NCBI GenBank assembly: GCA_948466105.1
Contig: CAOJZR010000024.1
Coordinates: 1-7,791 of the forward strand
Direction of reading: 5' to 3'
Source of the DNA: an uncultured Bacillota bacterium
GTDB taxonomy: Bacteria > Bacillota_I > Bacilli_A > RF39 > UBA660
DNA length: 7,791 bases
Within the stretch, counting starts at the first letter, position 1; each line of letters begins with the position of its first letter. The notes beneath the pieces are model-generated. The model saw only the letters and a program-made list of their open reading frames with translations. It was not told where the DNA came from and ran no database searches. The position numbers and the translations under genes are program-made. Below, piece by piece: positions 1 through 5,761 of the stretch.

Positions 1-183
1 AAAATCATTGTTATATTCTTCTTCTATAGTTAGATTTAACTTATGTTCTGTGGCATACAGTTTAACTTCTTCTATGGTATAATTAGTCATATCGACCATT
101 TCATTATTACTTTTTTTACCACAAGATAAACATATCATACCGACAATTAATAGAATAACTAAACTATTTCTTACTTTTTTCAT
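1..183 (-). CDS. Lipoprotein with PASTA-like segment (3' end outside window)
   Basis: The first 61 codons of a minus-strand gene start at the ATG at 183 and are open to the window edge. The N-terminus has a basic start (MKKVRN), a hydrophobic core of about 13 residues (SLVILLIVGMICL) and then SCGKK, which looks like a type II signal peptide with Cys21 as the lipidated residue. The -3 position is Cys rather than Leu, so the lipobox is relaxed. Residues 34-59 (VDMTNYTIEEVKLYATEHKL...EEEYN) follow the PASTA pattern of a short strand, an 'eEvk.yA...L' helix and a second strand. PASTA domains bind muropeptides or act as wall spacers in Ser/Thr kinases and penicillin-binding proteins; here one would be carried by a lipoprotein outside the membrane. 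The SD is weak (GTGATG). No specific family can be named from this fragment. Confidence 0.72.
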   Translation of the reverse strand, partial: MKKVRNSLVILLIVGMICLSCGKKSNNEMVDMTNYTIEEVKLYATEHKLNLTIEEEYNNDF

Positions 184-199
184 AATTCATCACATTTAC

Positions 200-208
200 A
201 TTTTACCA
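200..208 (-). promoter_or_regulatory. Candidate extended -10 promoter of the lipoprotein gene
   Basis: The minus strand reads TGG-TAAAAT, an extended -10 element, with TAAAAT at 205-200. No good -35 box is visible at 16-18 bp. The predicted transcription start, near 193, would leave a leader of only about 10 nt before the ATG at 183, in keeping with the poor SD. This is a weak call in very AT-rich DNA. Confidence 0.3.
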
Positions 209-247
209 CATATTAACAAGTTTTTAACCACTTTTTATAGAAATAGC

Positions 248-338
248 GAGATTATTTATATTTTTAACCTTGTAAATATCTTATGTCTTTATTCAAGAAC
301 AATGATAAAAATAATGTCCTATTTTGAGATAATTTATA
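248..338 (+). repeat. Pair of 13-nt direct repeats in the divergent intergenic region
   Basis: GAGATTATTTATA at 248-260 recurs as GAGATAATTTATA at 326-338, matching at 12 of 13 positions with 78 bp between starts. The second copy contains the best -10-like hexamer (GATAAT, 328-333) in front of the helix-turn-helix gene. Both lie between two divergent genes, where an XRE-type repressor often binds its own control region. An operator role is inference; AT-rich composition makes chance matches more likely. Confidence 0.35.
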
Positions 339-350
339 CGAGGTGTAGTA

Positions 351-599
351 ATGGTTGGAAAAATGTTAAGGTTTATGCGCAAGTCAAGAAATTATAATCA
401 AGCTGAATTAAGTAAAAAAGTACATTATGCTCGCAACACCCTTTCGCAATATGAAACAGGAACAATACAACCAAGTTTTGATACAATTGAAGAAATTGCT
501 AAAGAATGTGGATATGTTATTTACTTCGAAGATATAAATACTAAAAAGAGATTTAAAACAAAAGATATTGATAGAAAAGATATAGAGCAAAATAAATAA
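351..599 (+). CDS. Small XRE-family helix-turn-helix regulator
   Basis: This 82-residue protein is almost entirely one Cro/CI-type (HTH_3) DNA-binding domain. Helices run from about residue 4 to 55. QAELSKKV (17-24) is the positioning helix and ARNTLSQYETG (27-37) the recognition helix; PSFDTIEEIAKECGY (41-55) is the typical fourth/fifth helix. A short basic and acidic tail (56-82) shows no recognisable effector, protease or dimerisation domain. The ATG at 351 is preceded by GAGGTG at 340-345 with 5-nt spacing, which supports this start over the internal ATG at 363. It is the only plus-strand gene here, is divergent from the lipoprotein gene and has its own terminator. Its target is unknown. 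Autoregulation through the upstream repeats is possible. It has no toxin partner in the window. Confidence 0.88.
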   Translation: MVGKMLRFMRKSRNYNQAELSKKVHYARNTLSQYETGTIQPSFDTIEEIAKECGYVIYFEDINTKKRFKTKDIDRKDIEQNK

Positions 600-646
600 A
601 TTTTTATAAAACACAGCATTTTTTAATTATCTTTTTCTAATATCAT

Positions 647-678
647 AAATGTCATTATAAGCTTATGACATTTTTATT
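647..678 (+). terminator. Rho-independent terminator of the HTH gene
   Basis: AAATGTCAT (647-655) pairs perfectly with ATGACATTT (665-673) around a 9-nt loop. The T-rich stretch TTTTTATTTT (671-680) follows directly. It lies 48 nt after the HTH stop codon and points in its direction. Confidence 0.8.
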
Positions 679-682
679 TTAT

Positions 683-705
683 AAAAAAATCGCATTGCTG
701 CGATT
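683..705 (-). terminator. clpB: Rho-independent terminator of clpB
   Basis: On the minus strand AATCGCA (705-699) pairs perfectly with TGCGATT (694-688) around a GCAA tetraloop, followed by a run of seven T (689-683). GCAA is a stable GNRA loop. It lies about 140 nt beyond the clpB stop codon, back to back with the plus-strand terminator at 647-678. Between it and clpB (706-841) I see only AT-rich DNA with no supported gene. Confidence 0.85.
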
Positions 706-841
706 AATTTTCTTATTAAAGATAGAATCAATGTTTAATTGTGCTATATCAAAAAGGAATATTTACTTGGCTTTGAATGTAATCGGTTAATTTATGGAAA
801 AGTATTAGTTACAACAACTATATAATATGTTACTATATGTT

Positions 842-2938
842 CTAATAACTATTTTTTACTATAAACTGATTATCATCAATATCTAATAACAATGTAGTGT
901 TAGGTTTAATTTCTCCCCTTATAATTAAATGAGCTAATAAAGTCTCAATATTTTTACTAACATAGCGTTTAATAGGTCTAGCACCAAATTCTTTATTGTA
1001 AGAATTATCCACAATAAAATCTTTAGCACCATCAGTTAATTCTATTTTAATATGATTAACTTTTAAACGATTGTTAAGTTCTAATATTAATTTATCCACA
1101 ATATTATAGACTACTTGTTTATCTAATGCTTTAAAAACCACTATTTCATCTATTCGGTTAATGAACTCAGGTTTAAAGTTTTGTTTTAAAATACTATCCA
1201 TGTCATAATGTTCATCATTTAAAATGTAATCACTACCTAAATTAGAAGTCATAATAATAATTGTATTTTTAAAATCAACTGTTTTACCTTGACCATCAGT
1301 GATGCGACCATCATCTAAAATTTGCAACAAAACATTAAGAACGTCACGATGTGCTTTTTCTATTTCATCAAATAAAACAATACAATAAGGATTGCGTCTA
1401 ACACTTTCTGTTAATTGACCACCTTCATCATATCCAACATAACCTGGAGGCGCACCTATTAGACGTGCTACACTATGAGCTTCCATATATTCACTCATAT
1501 CAATTCTCACCATATGACGTTCATCATCAAAAAGTTCAAAAGCAAGACTTCTAGCCACTTCTGTTTTACCCACACCAGTTGGTCCTAAAAAGATAAAACT
1601 ACCAATTGGACGATTGGGATCTTTAATACCCACACGTGCTCTTATAATCGCATCACTAACAAGGGCCAAAGCTGCATCTTGTCCAATTACCCGCTTACCT
1701 AAATTCGTTTTTAAATTGATTAACTTTTCTTTTTCACCACCTACTAATTTAGCAACTGGAATTCCTGTCCATTTGGATATAATTTTAGCAATATCTTCAT
1801 CATCAACTACATCACTTAACATTTTAGAAGTATCTTGTTTTTTCAAAGCTTCTAATTCTTTTTCCAAATCAGGAATAACACCATGTCGTAATTTAGCTGC
1901 CATTTCTAAGTCATAATTACTTTCAGCTTGTTCTAATTTGAAACGATTTTTTTCAATTTCTTCTTTTTTCTTATTTATTTTTTCATTTATTTTTTTCTCA
2001 TCTTCCCAATTTTGACGTAATGTTTTTTCTTCTTCTTTTAAAGTTTGTAATTTAGTTTTTATATCTTCAATTCTTTTTTTAGAAAGTTCATCTTTATCTT
2101 TTTTGATAGCTTCTAATTCTATTTCTAAACTCATGATATTTCGTCTTAAAACATCTAATTCAGCTGGAACAGAATCAATTTGGACTTTAATCGTTGCACA
2201 TGCTTCATCAATTAAATCAATTGCTTTATCTGGTAAAAACCTATCTGTTATATAACGATCAGCTAAAGTTGCTGCAGTTGTCAAGGCACGATCTTTTATT
2301 GTAACTCCATGATAAAGTTCAAAACGCTGTTTAAGTCCTCTTAAAATAGTTATTGTATCTAAAACATTAGGTTCGCCTACCATTACTTTTTGAAAGCGGC
2401 GCTCTAAAGCCCCATCTTTTTCAATATATTTACGATATTCATTTAAAGTTGTAGCACCAATAACATGAATTTCGCCACGAGCAAGTAGAGGTTTTAACAT
2501 ATTACTTGTATCTATCGCACCTTCTAGACCACCAGAGCCAACAATCATATGAATTTCATCAATAAACATAATAATATTACCATTACTTTTTTCAATTTCT
2601 TTTAAAACATTCTTTAAACGTTCTTCAAATTCACCACGATATTTAGCACCTGCAATTAAAGCTCCCATATCCAATTCCCAAATGGTTTTATTCTTCAAGC
2701 TATTTGGTACATCACCTTTAATAATACGGCTTGCCAAACCTTCTACTATAGCTGTCTTTCCAACACCTGGTTGGCCAATTAAAACAGGATTATTTTTTGA
2801 TTTTCTAGATAAGATACGTGTGATACTAAAAATCTCTTCATCACGGCCAATAACAGGATCAATTTTTCCATCAATTGCACTTTTAGTTATATCACGACCA
2901 TATTTTTCTAAAACATTTTCTTCTTGATTCATATTCAT
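842..2938 (-). CDS. clpB: ATP-dependent disaggregase ClpB, short form lacking the N-domain
   Basis: This 698-residue, two-ring AAA+ disaggregase threads aggregated proteins through its central pore, normally with DnaK. NBD1 has Walker A GQPGVGKT (55-62), pore-loop Tyr100, Walker B FIDE (D127/E128), sensor GATT (161-164) and Arg fingers R180/R181. A long coiled-coil middle domain spans about 255-380. NBD2 has Walker A GPTGVGKT (452-459), pore loop GYVGY (499-503), Walker B FDE (D524/E525), TSN (564-566), R595 and sensor-2 GAR (652-654). The two Walker lysines are 397 residues apart, as in full ClpB (about 399 in E. coli), which excludes ClpC, whose middle domain is much shorter. The protein begins at LEKYGRD, so the roughly 150-residue Clp_N domain is missing. 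SD AAAGAGGTG lies 6 nt before the ATG, with a promoter and CIRCE upstream, so the short form is genuine and not a truncation. Confidence 0.96.
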   Translation of the reverse strand: MNMNQEENVLEKYGRDITKSAIDGKIDPVIGRDEEIFSITRILSRKSKNNPVLIGQPGVGKTAIVEGLASRIIKGDVPNSLKNKTIWELDMGALIAGAKYRGEFEERLKNVLKEIEKSNGNIIMFIDEIHMIVGSGGLEGAIDTSNMLKPLLARGEIHVIGATTLNEYRKYIEKDGALERRFQKVMVGEPNVLDTITILRGLKQRFELYHGVTIKDRALTTAATLADRYITDRFLPDKAIDLIDEACATIKVQIDSVPAELDVLRRNIMSLEIELEAIKKDKDELSKKRIEDIKTKLQTLKEEEKTLRQNWEDEKKINEKINKKKEEIEKNRFKLEQAESNYDLEMAAKLRHGVIPDLEKELEALKKQDTSKMLSDVVDDEDIAKIISKWTGIPVAKLVGGEKEKLINLKTNLGKRVIGQDAALALVSDAIIRARVGIKDPNRPIGSFIFLGPTGVGKTEVARSLAFELFDDERHMVRIDMSEYMEAHSVARLIGAPPGYVGYDEGGQLTESVRRNPYCIVLFDEIEKAHRDVLNVLLQILDDGRITDGQGKTVDFKNTIIIMTSNLGSDYILNDEHYDMDSILKQNFKPEFINRIDEIVVFKALDKQVVYNIVDKLILELNNRLKVNHIKIELTDGAKDFIVDNSYNKEFGARPIKRYVSKNIETLLAHLIIRGEIKPNTTLLLDIDDNQFIVKNSY

Positions 2939-2987
2939 TTTTCACACCTCTTTCTAATATTATTCGTTCTTTTTTTAGAACATATTC

Positions 2988-3016
2988 ATTATAAAATATT
3001 TTTTAGCACTTGTCAA
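2988..3016 (-). promoter_or_regulatory. clpB: Sigma-A promoter of clpB
   Basis: On the minus strand, consensus -35 TTGACA (3016-3011) and consensus -10 TATAAT (2993-2988) are separated by exactly 17 bp. Transcription should start near 2981, giving a leader of about 43 nt. That leader begins around a small inverted repeat, GTTCT/AGAAC (2966-2970 and 2977-2981). The -35 box lies inside the CIRCE operator. Confidence 0.88.
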
Positions 3017-3029
3017 ATACGAGTGCTAA
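3003..3029. promoter_or_regulatory. CIRCE operator (HrcA binding site)
   Basis: TTAGCACTT (3003-3011), a 9-nt spacer and GAGTGCTAA (3021-3029) match the CIRCE consensus TTAGCACTC-N9-GAGTGCTAA with one mismatch and exact spacing. HrcA, the heat-shock repressor of groESL and dnaK operons, binds this element. It overlaps the clpB -35 box, so repression should be direct occlusion. hrcA is not in the window. Control of clpB by CIRCE rather than CtsR varies between Firmicutes. Confidence 0.95.
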
Positions 3030-3051
3030 AGGATAATAAAAAAAATATATA

Positions 3052-4101
3052 TTATACTTTTTTTATTACTTGTTCATTGTCTAAGGAAGCAAATTCGTTG
3101 ATTGCATCTATTGAAGAAACTGTTACTTCACGGCCATCTTCTAATCTTATTGTTGTATAAGTATTTGCATATTCTACCTTAGTTGTTGTTACAACACCTA
3201 TTTGACCATTTTCTAATCTTACTGTTGTACCTTTAGAATATAGAGGAACATGTTTAAATAAGTGTTTAACTAAATCTTGAACATATACGTCATTTCCCAT
3301 TGTTTTAAGATAAAGAATAGCATTATTAGGTGAAACTAATTCTTTATCATCTGGGGAAACTGTTGTTATCAATTTTTCATAATCTTTAGCAATTTTTAAC
3401 ATTTTTGCATAAATTCCACAATCAACTACACTATAGCCGCCAGGTATATCTCTATTATCTGCTCTTACATCTTGCAAACGAACGGCTTTTTTTATTTCAC
3501 TAGCTGCTGTATTTAATCCATAAAGTAAGTCAAAAGAATATCTTGCAACTTGATTTTCATCATATTCTTGGTCGCCCTCTTTTTTTATTGATTTAAAAAT
3601 ATTGGGATCTTTTGCTAAGTAGCCAATATTGTGCAAAAGACCAATTTGGGCAATTCTATCTAGATTACTATCTGGTATTGCATCACCTGTTTTAGTCTTG
3701 ATTGACATAGCTAACATTAACATAATTTGTGTCACAAAAACAGCATGATATTGTTTATTATCTTGATTGCGTAATTTTAATGGATTATAGACAAACTCAG
3801 CACTTTTTTGCATACATTCACGTAGTTCTTTAGCATTTTCCATTATTTCATAAAGATCCAAATTTTCTAGATTATTAACTATCTTATTAATCAATTGATC
3901 AGGAACTGTTTCTTCTAATACTATGCCTTTAGATAACTCATCATCAATACAAATGCTTAAAATATTTTTTTCTTTTAATTTATTTATTACACTTCCATTT
4001 ATTGTATAGCCTTTAGTGATTAATGTTCGATTTTGTGAATCAATAATATTTTGGGCTAGAACCATACCTGGTTGTAAATCTTTGGTCTCTATAAATCTCA
4101 T
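3052..4101 (-). CDS. Degenerate HD-GYP-like protein, probably non-catalytic
   Basis: This 349-residue cytosolic protein has no signal or membrane segment. Residues 2-47 (ETKDLQPGMVLAQNI...LITKG) match the small N-terminal domain common before HD-GYP domains. Residues about 115-285 resemble an HD-GYP fold: H119 fits the leading His, and LLHNIG (155-160) replaces LLHDIGK. The usual HHE-R-x-D-G-x-GYP stretch reads QDVRADN followed by IPGGY (residues 210-223), and ADxYDA is replaced by AKDYEKL. So the HD aspartate (N158), both HH histidines (Q210, D211) and a further metal aspartate are lost, while R213, D215 and GGY persist. HD-GYP enzymes hydrolyse cyclic di-GMP using these ligands, so catalysis is unlikely. 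The C-terminal domain (about 286-335, GTTVRLENGQIGVV) is a small beta domain often appended to HD-GYP proteins. SD GGGAGG lies 7 nt before the ATG. Its role is unknown; ligand sensing or scaffolding is speculation. Confidence 0.78.
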   Translation of the reverse strand: MRFIETKDLQPGMVLAQNIIDSQNRTLITKGYTINGSVINKLKEKNILSICIDDELSKGIVLEETVPDQLINKIVNNLENLDLYEIMENAKELRECMQKSAEFVYNPLKLRNQDNKQYHAVFVTQIMLMLAMSIKTKTGDAIPDSNLDRIAQIGLLHNIGYLAKDPNIFKSIKKEGDQEYDENQVARYSFDLLYGLNTAASEIKKAVRLQDVRADNRDIPGGYSVVDCGIYAKMLKIAKDYEKLITTVSPDDKELVSPNNAILYLKTMGNDVYVQDLVKHLFKHVPLYSKGTTVRLENGQIGVVTTTKVEYANTYTTIRLEDGREVTVSSIDAINEFASLDNEQVIKKV

Positions 4102-4121
4102 TGCTATTCCTCCCTATAATA

Positions 4122-4150
4122 AATATAGTTAAATTAATTAAATTTGTCAA
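4122..4150 (-). promoter_or_regulatory. Sigma-A promoter of the HD-GYP-like gene
   Basis: Consensus -35 TTGACA (minus strand, 4150-4145) and -10 TATATT (4127-4122) are 17 bp apart. The expected start, about 4115, lies right at the SD (GGGAGG, 4114-4109), so the mRNA leader would be only about 14 nt. This makes the gene a separate unit from rplT, whose terminator lies about 75 bp upstream. Confidence 0.7.
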
Positions 4151-4225
4151 TAATTAATAGATAAAATATATTATTATCTTGATTACTTTACTCTTTTTTA
4201 TACTCAAATATTTTAAAAATTCATC

Positions 4226-4249
4226 AAAAAAGAACTATTACTAGTTCTT
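4226..4249 (-). terminator. Terminator of infC-rpmI-rplT
   Basis: On the minus strand AAGAACTA (4249-4242) pairs perfectly with TAGTTCTT (4237-4230) around GTAA, a GNRA loop, with a T-run ending at 4226. The first stem arm overlaps the rplT stop codon (4250-4248). Confidence 0.85.
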
Positions 4250-4793
4250 AATTGTTTAAAGCATCAATTAATTCTTGCTTCTTCATTGTTGAGAAGCCAG
4301 ATATTTCTCTTTCTTTAGCTAATTGTCTTAATTCGGCAACCGTTTTACTAGCTAAATCATTATTTTCATTAGTATTCTCTACTACTGCTTTTGTTACTTC
4401 TTTAGTTGTTGCTACTTTTTTAGTTTCATTAACAGCTTTTTTAGTTTCTTTACTAGCAAGTTCAACTAATTTTGCAAAAGCTTCTTTATCATTAATAGCT
4501 ATTTCACTAAGCATTTTTCTATTAATTGTTATCCCATTATTAGTTAAACCATTAATAAATTTTGAATAACTAATTCCATTTTCACGACAAGCCGCATTAA
4601 TTCTTGTAATCCATAATTTTCTAAAATCTCTTTTCTTTTGCTTTCTATCTCTATATGCATATTTTCCAGAATGCATTACTTGTTCATTAGCTGATTTAAA
4701 TAATCGATGTTTACTTCCAAAATAACCTTTAGCTTGTTTTAGAACTTTTTTATGACGTGCACGGCTTATAGTTCCACCTTTAACTCTTGTCAT
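4248..4793 (-). CDS. rplT: Ribosomal protein L20 with C-terminal Rho_N/SAP-like extension
   Basis: L20 is a 23S rRNA-binding protein needed for early 50S assembly and, in many bacteria, the repressor of its own operon. Residues 1-117 are a complete L20 with the basic N-terminal tail ([15 protein letters not shown]), [30 protein letters not shown] and the C-terminal globular part ([17 protein letters not shown]). Normal L20 ends near residue 118. Here 64 more residues follow: a Lys/Thr/Asn-rich linker (about 118-146), then [17 protein letters not shown] and [14 protein letters not shown] (147-181), which match the helix-extended-helix pattern of Rho_N/SAP-type nucleic-acid-binding domains. The ATG at 4793 has SD AAGGAGG (4809-4803) overlapping the rpmI stop, 14 nt away. 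The extension is in frame and the terminator follows its stop, so a frameshift artefact is unlikely. Its function is unknown. Confidence 0.95.
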   Translation of the reverse strand: MTRVKGGTISRARHKKVLKQAKGYFGSKHRLFKSANEQVMHSGKYAYRDRKQKKRDFRKLWITRINAACRENGISYSKFINGLTNNGITINRKMLSEIAINDKEAFAKLVELASKETKKAVNETKKVATTKEVTKAVVENTNENNDLASKTVAELRQLAKEREISGFSTMKKQELIDALNN

Positions 4794-4807
4794 ACTTCTC
4801 TTCCTCC

Positions 4808-4999
4808 TTATTTAATTAAATCTTTTAATTTTTTTGAATCTGGTACGCTTAGTAAAGAACCAATTCTACCTTTTCTATTACTAGCTGCATTTTTCTTACC
4901 AGTATTATGTCTTGTTCCAGGTTTTCCTATTTTTACAGTGCCTCCTGGTCTTACTTTACATACCTTAGCTACACCTTTATGTGTTTTTTGTTTTGGCAT
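4808..4999 (-). CDS. rpmI: Ribosomal protein L35, divergent
   Basis: This 63-residue 50S subunit protein begins with the L35 signature [12 protein letters not shown] and keeps the GTRHNTGKK core (28-36) and a C-terminal [12 protein letters not shown] (51-62), the usual 'vs.aD.krik.mL' helix. Length and position between infC and rplT are standard. It is less basic than typical L35: the AKRFK segment is AKVCK, and the usual KRKR run near residue 40 is SNRKGR. SD AGGAGG sits 7 nt before the ATG and overlaps the infC stop, 11 nt upstream, which suggests translational coupling. Function is not in doubt from context; the divergence looks lineage-specific. Confidence 0.94.
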   Translation of the reverse strand: MPKQKTHKGVAKVCKVRPGGTVKIGKPGTRHNTGKKNAASNRKGRIGSLLSVPDSKKLKDLIK

Positions 5000-5010
5000 A
5001 AATAATCCTC

Positions 5011-5538
5011 CTATTTTTCCTTTTTGGGTATTAGAATCATAATCATATAACGACCATCTAATTTGGGATTCTGTTCAACACACGATACATCACTAAGAGC
5101 ATCTTTAAAACGAATTAACACATCTTTTCCAAGTTCCTGATGCGCCATTTCTCTACCTATAAAGTGAAGAGAAACCTTTACTTTATGTCCTTTTTCCAAA
5201 TATCTTTTAGCATTATTAAGTCTTGTATTAAAATCATGGATATCAATATTTACTGACAAACGATACTCTTTCATTTCTAAGTTGGCTTCTCGTTGTTTTT
5301 TCATATTTTCTTTTTGTCTTTTTTTATTTTCATATTTAAATTTATTATAATCCATTATTTTACAAACGGGTGGATTTGAACTAGGATTTATAAGTACCAA
5401 ATCAAAACCTGCATAATTAGATAATGTAAGGGCATCTTTGATATTCTTAGTACCTAATTGTTCTCCACCTGGTCCAATCACCATAACTTCCTTAGCACGT
5501 ATTTGCTCGTTTATGAACATTTCCTTTTCCTTTGCTAT
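5011..5538 (-). CDS. infC: Translation initiation factor IF3, likely AUA start
   Basis: IF3 binds the 30S subunit, prevents premature 50S joining and rejects non-canonical start codons. From the chosen start it has 175 residues, close to Bacillus IF3. The N-domain contains FINEQIRAKEV and the family signature KIMDYNKFKYE (60-70). A Lys/Arg-rich linker helix follows, then the C-domain (about 85-175) with GHKVKVSLHFIGREMAH. I place the start at ATA (5538-5536). The only upstream in-frame ATG (5553) lies directly before GAGGTG, which is the SD itself (GGAGGTG, 5551-5545), and ATA is 6 nt beyond it. The resulting N-terminus, (M)AKEKEMFINEQIR, aligns with Bacillus IF3, whose infC starts at AUU. 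A rival start is the in-frame ATG at 5520, with a weaker AAGGA. First gene of infC-rpmI-rplT. Confidence 0.95.
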   Translation of the reverse strand: MAKEKEMFINEQIRAKEVMVIGPGGEQLGTKNIKDALTLSNYAGFDLVLINPSSNPPVCKIMDYNKFKYENKKRQKENMKKQREANLEMKEYRLSVNIDIHDFNTRLNNAKRYLEKGHKVKVSLHFIGREMAHQELGKDVLIRFKDALSDVSCVEQNPKLDGRYMIMILIPKKEK

Positions 5539-5553
5539 ACCTAACACCTCCAT

Positions 5554-5579
5554 AAAAAAGTGAATACAAACGTATCCAC
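5554..5579 (-). terminator. Conditional terminator (attenuator) before infC
   Basis: Minus-strand GTGGATAC (5579-5572), loop GTTT, GTATTCAC (5567-5560) form eight pairs including one G-U, followed by six T (5559-5554). It ends exactly where the infC SD region begins, so termination here would silence the operon. Confidence 0.82.
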
Positions 5580-5680
5580 CATAAAACCAAAGAAAAAATA
5601 ATATTTTAACTTGGCGTTTAACCCAAAGACAATAATCAATCGGGTGAGAAGTGGATACTTCTGCTTTCCTTTTTTCTTAA
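5554..5680 (-). ncRNA. infC operon leader, L20-type attenuator
   Basis: This is the transcribed leader between the infC promoter and coding region. GTATCCAC (minus, 5658-5651) can pair perfectly with GTGGATAC (5579-5572) as a long-range antiterminator. That second segment can instead form the terminator hairpin at 5554-5579. A third choice, local hairpin AGAAGT-ATCC-ACTTCT (5662-5647), hides part of the first segment and would free the terminator. Between them CTTTGG (5628-5623) can pair with CCAAG (5614-5610), and a second CTTTGG occurs at 5592-5587. In Bacillus subtilis L20 binds such a leader (Rfam L20_leader family) and causes early termination. Assignment to that family is from position and architecture, not from a covariance search. 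Confidence 0.75.
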
Positions 5681-5686
5681 CAATAA

Positions 5687-5715
5687 ATTATACATATAAA
5701 GTATATGTTTGTCAA
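5687..5715 (-). promoter_or_regulatory. Sigma-A promoter of infC-rpmI-rplT
   Basis: Consensus -35 TTGACA (minus, 5715-5710), a 17-bp spacer and consensus -10 TATAAT (5692-5687). The predicted start is near 5680, giving a leader of about 140 nt. It begins only 15 bp after the T-run of the rpsR terminator. Confidence 0.9.
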
Positions 5716-5729
5716 TAGTATTTTTGAAC

Positions 5730-5761
5730 AAAAAAAACTTACCTATTTAACAAATGGTAAG
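5730..5761 (-). terminator. Terminator of rpsF-ssb-rpsR, overlapping the rpsR end
   Basis: On the minus strand CTTACC (5761-5756) pairs with GGTAAG (5743-5738). Inside it ATTT pairs with AAAT, leaving one bulged A. Eight T follow (5737-5730). The stem uses the last codons and stop of rpsR, so no non-coding spacer is needed. Confidence 0.85.

Noticed and set aside
351..599. Antitoxin of a toxin-antitoxin pair
   Set aside because: No adjacent co-directional small gene; the HTH gene is flanked by a divergent lipoprotein gene and its own terminator.
408..614. Minus-strand open frame of 68 codons opposite the HTH gene
   Set aside because: It is low-complexity and Phe/Ile-rich, and it overlaps a clear HTH protein with a good SD.
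706..841. Small gene or RNA between the clpB terminator and stop codon
   Set aside because: Only short imperfect repeats and AT-rich DNA; no SD-linked frame or stable fold.
1614..1916. Plus-strand open frames antisense to clpB (also 2682-2927), and similar ones at 4252-4569, 4752-5042, 6105-6287 and 7377-7646
   Set aside because: They lie opposite well-supported genes, show no recognisable domains and look like mirror frames of the real coding sequences.
3011..3027. Possible CtsR operator near the clpB promoter
   Set aside because: Only one GTCAAA heptad is present; the second, at the required spacing, is absent, and the site is fully explained by CIRCE and the -35 box.
3035..3067. Terminator of the HD-GYP-like gene
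   Set aside because: A 10-bp inverted repeat exists but is A/T only, and its T-run is part of the stem. It is too weak to call, so some read-through into clpB is possible.
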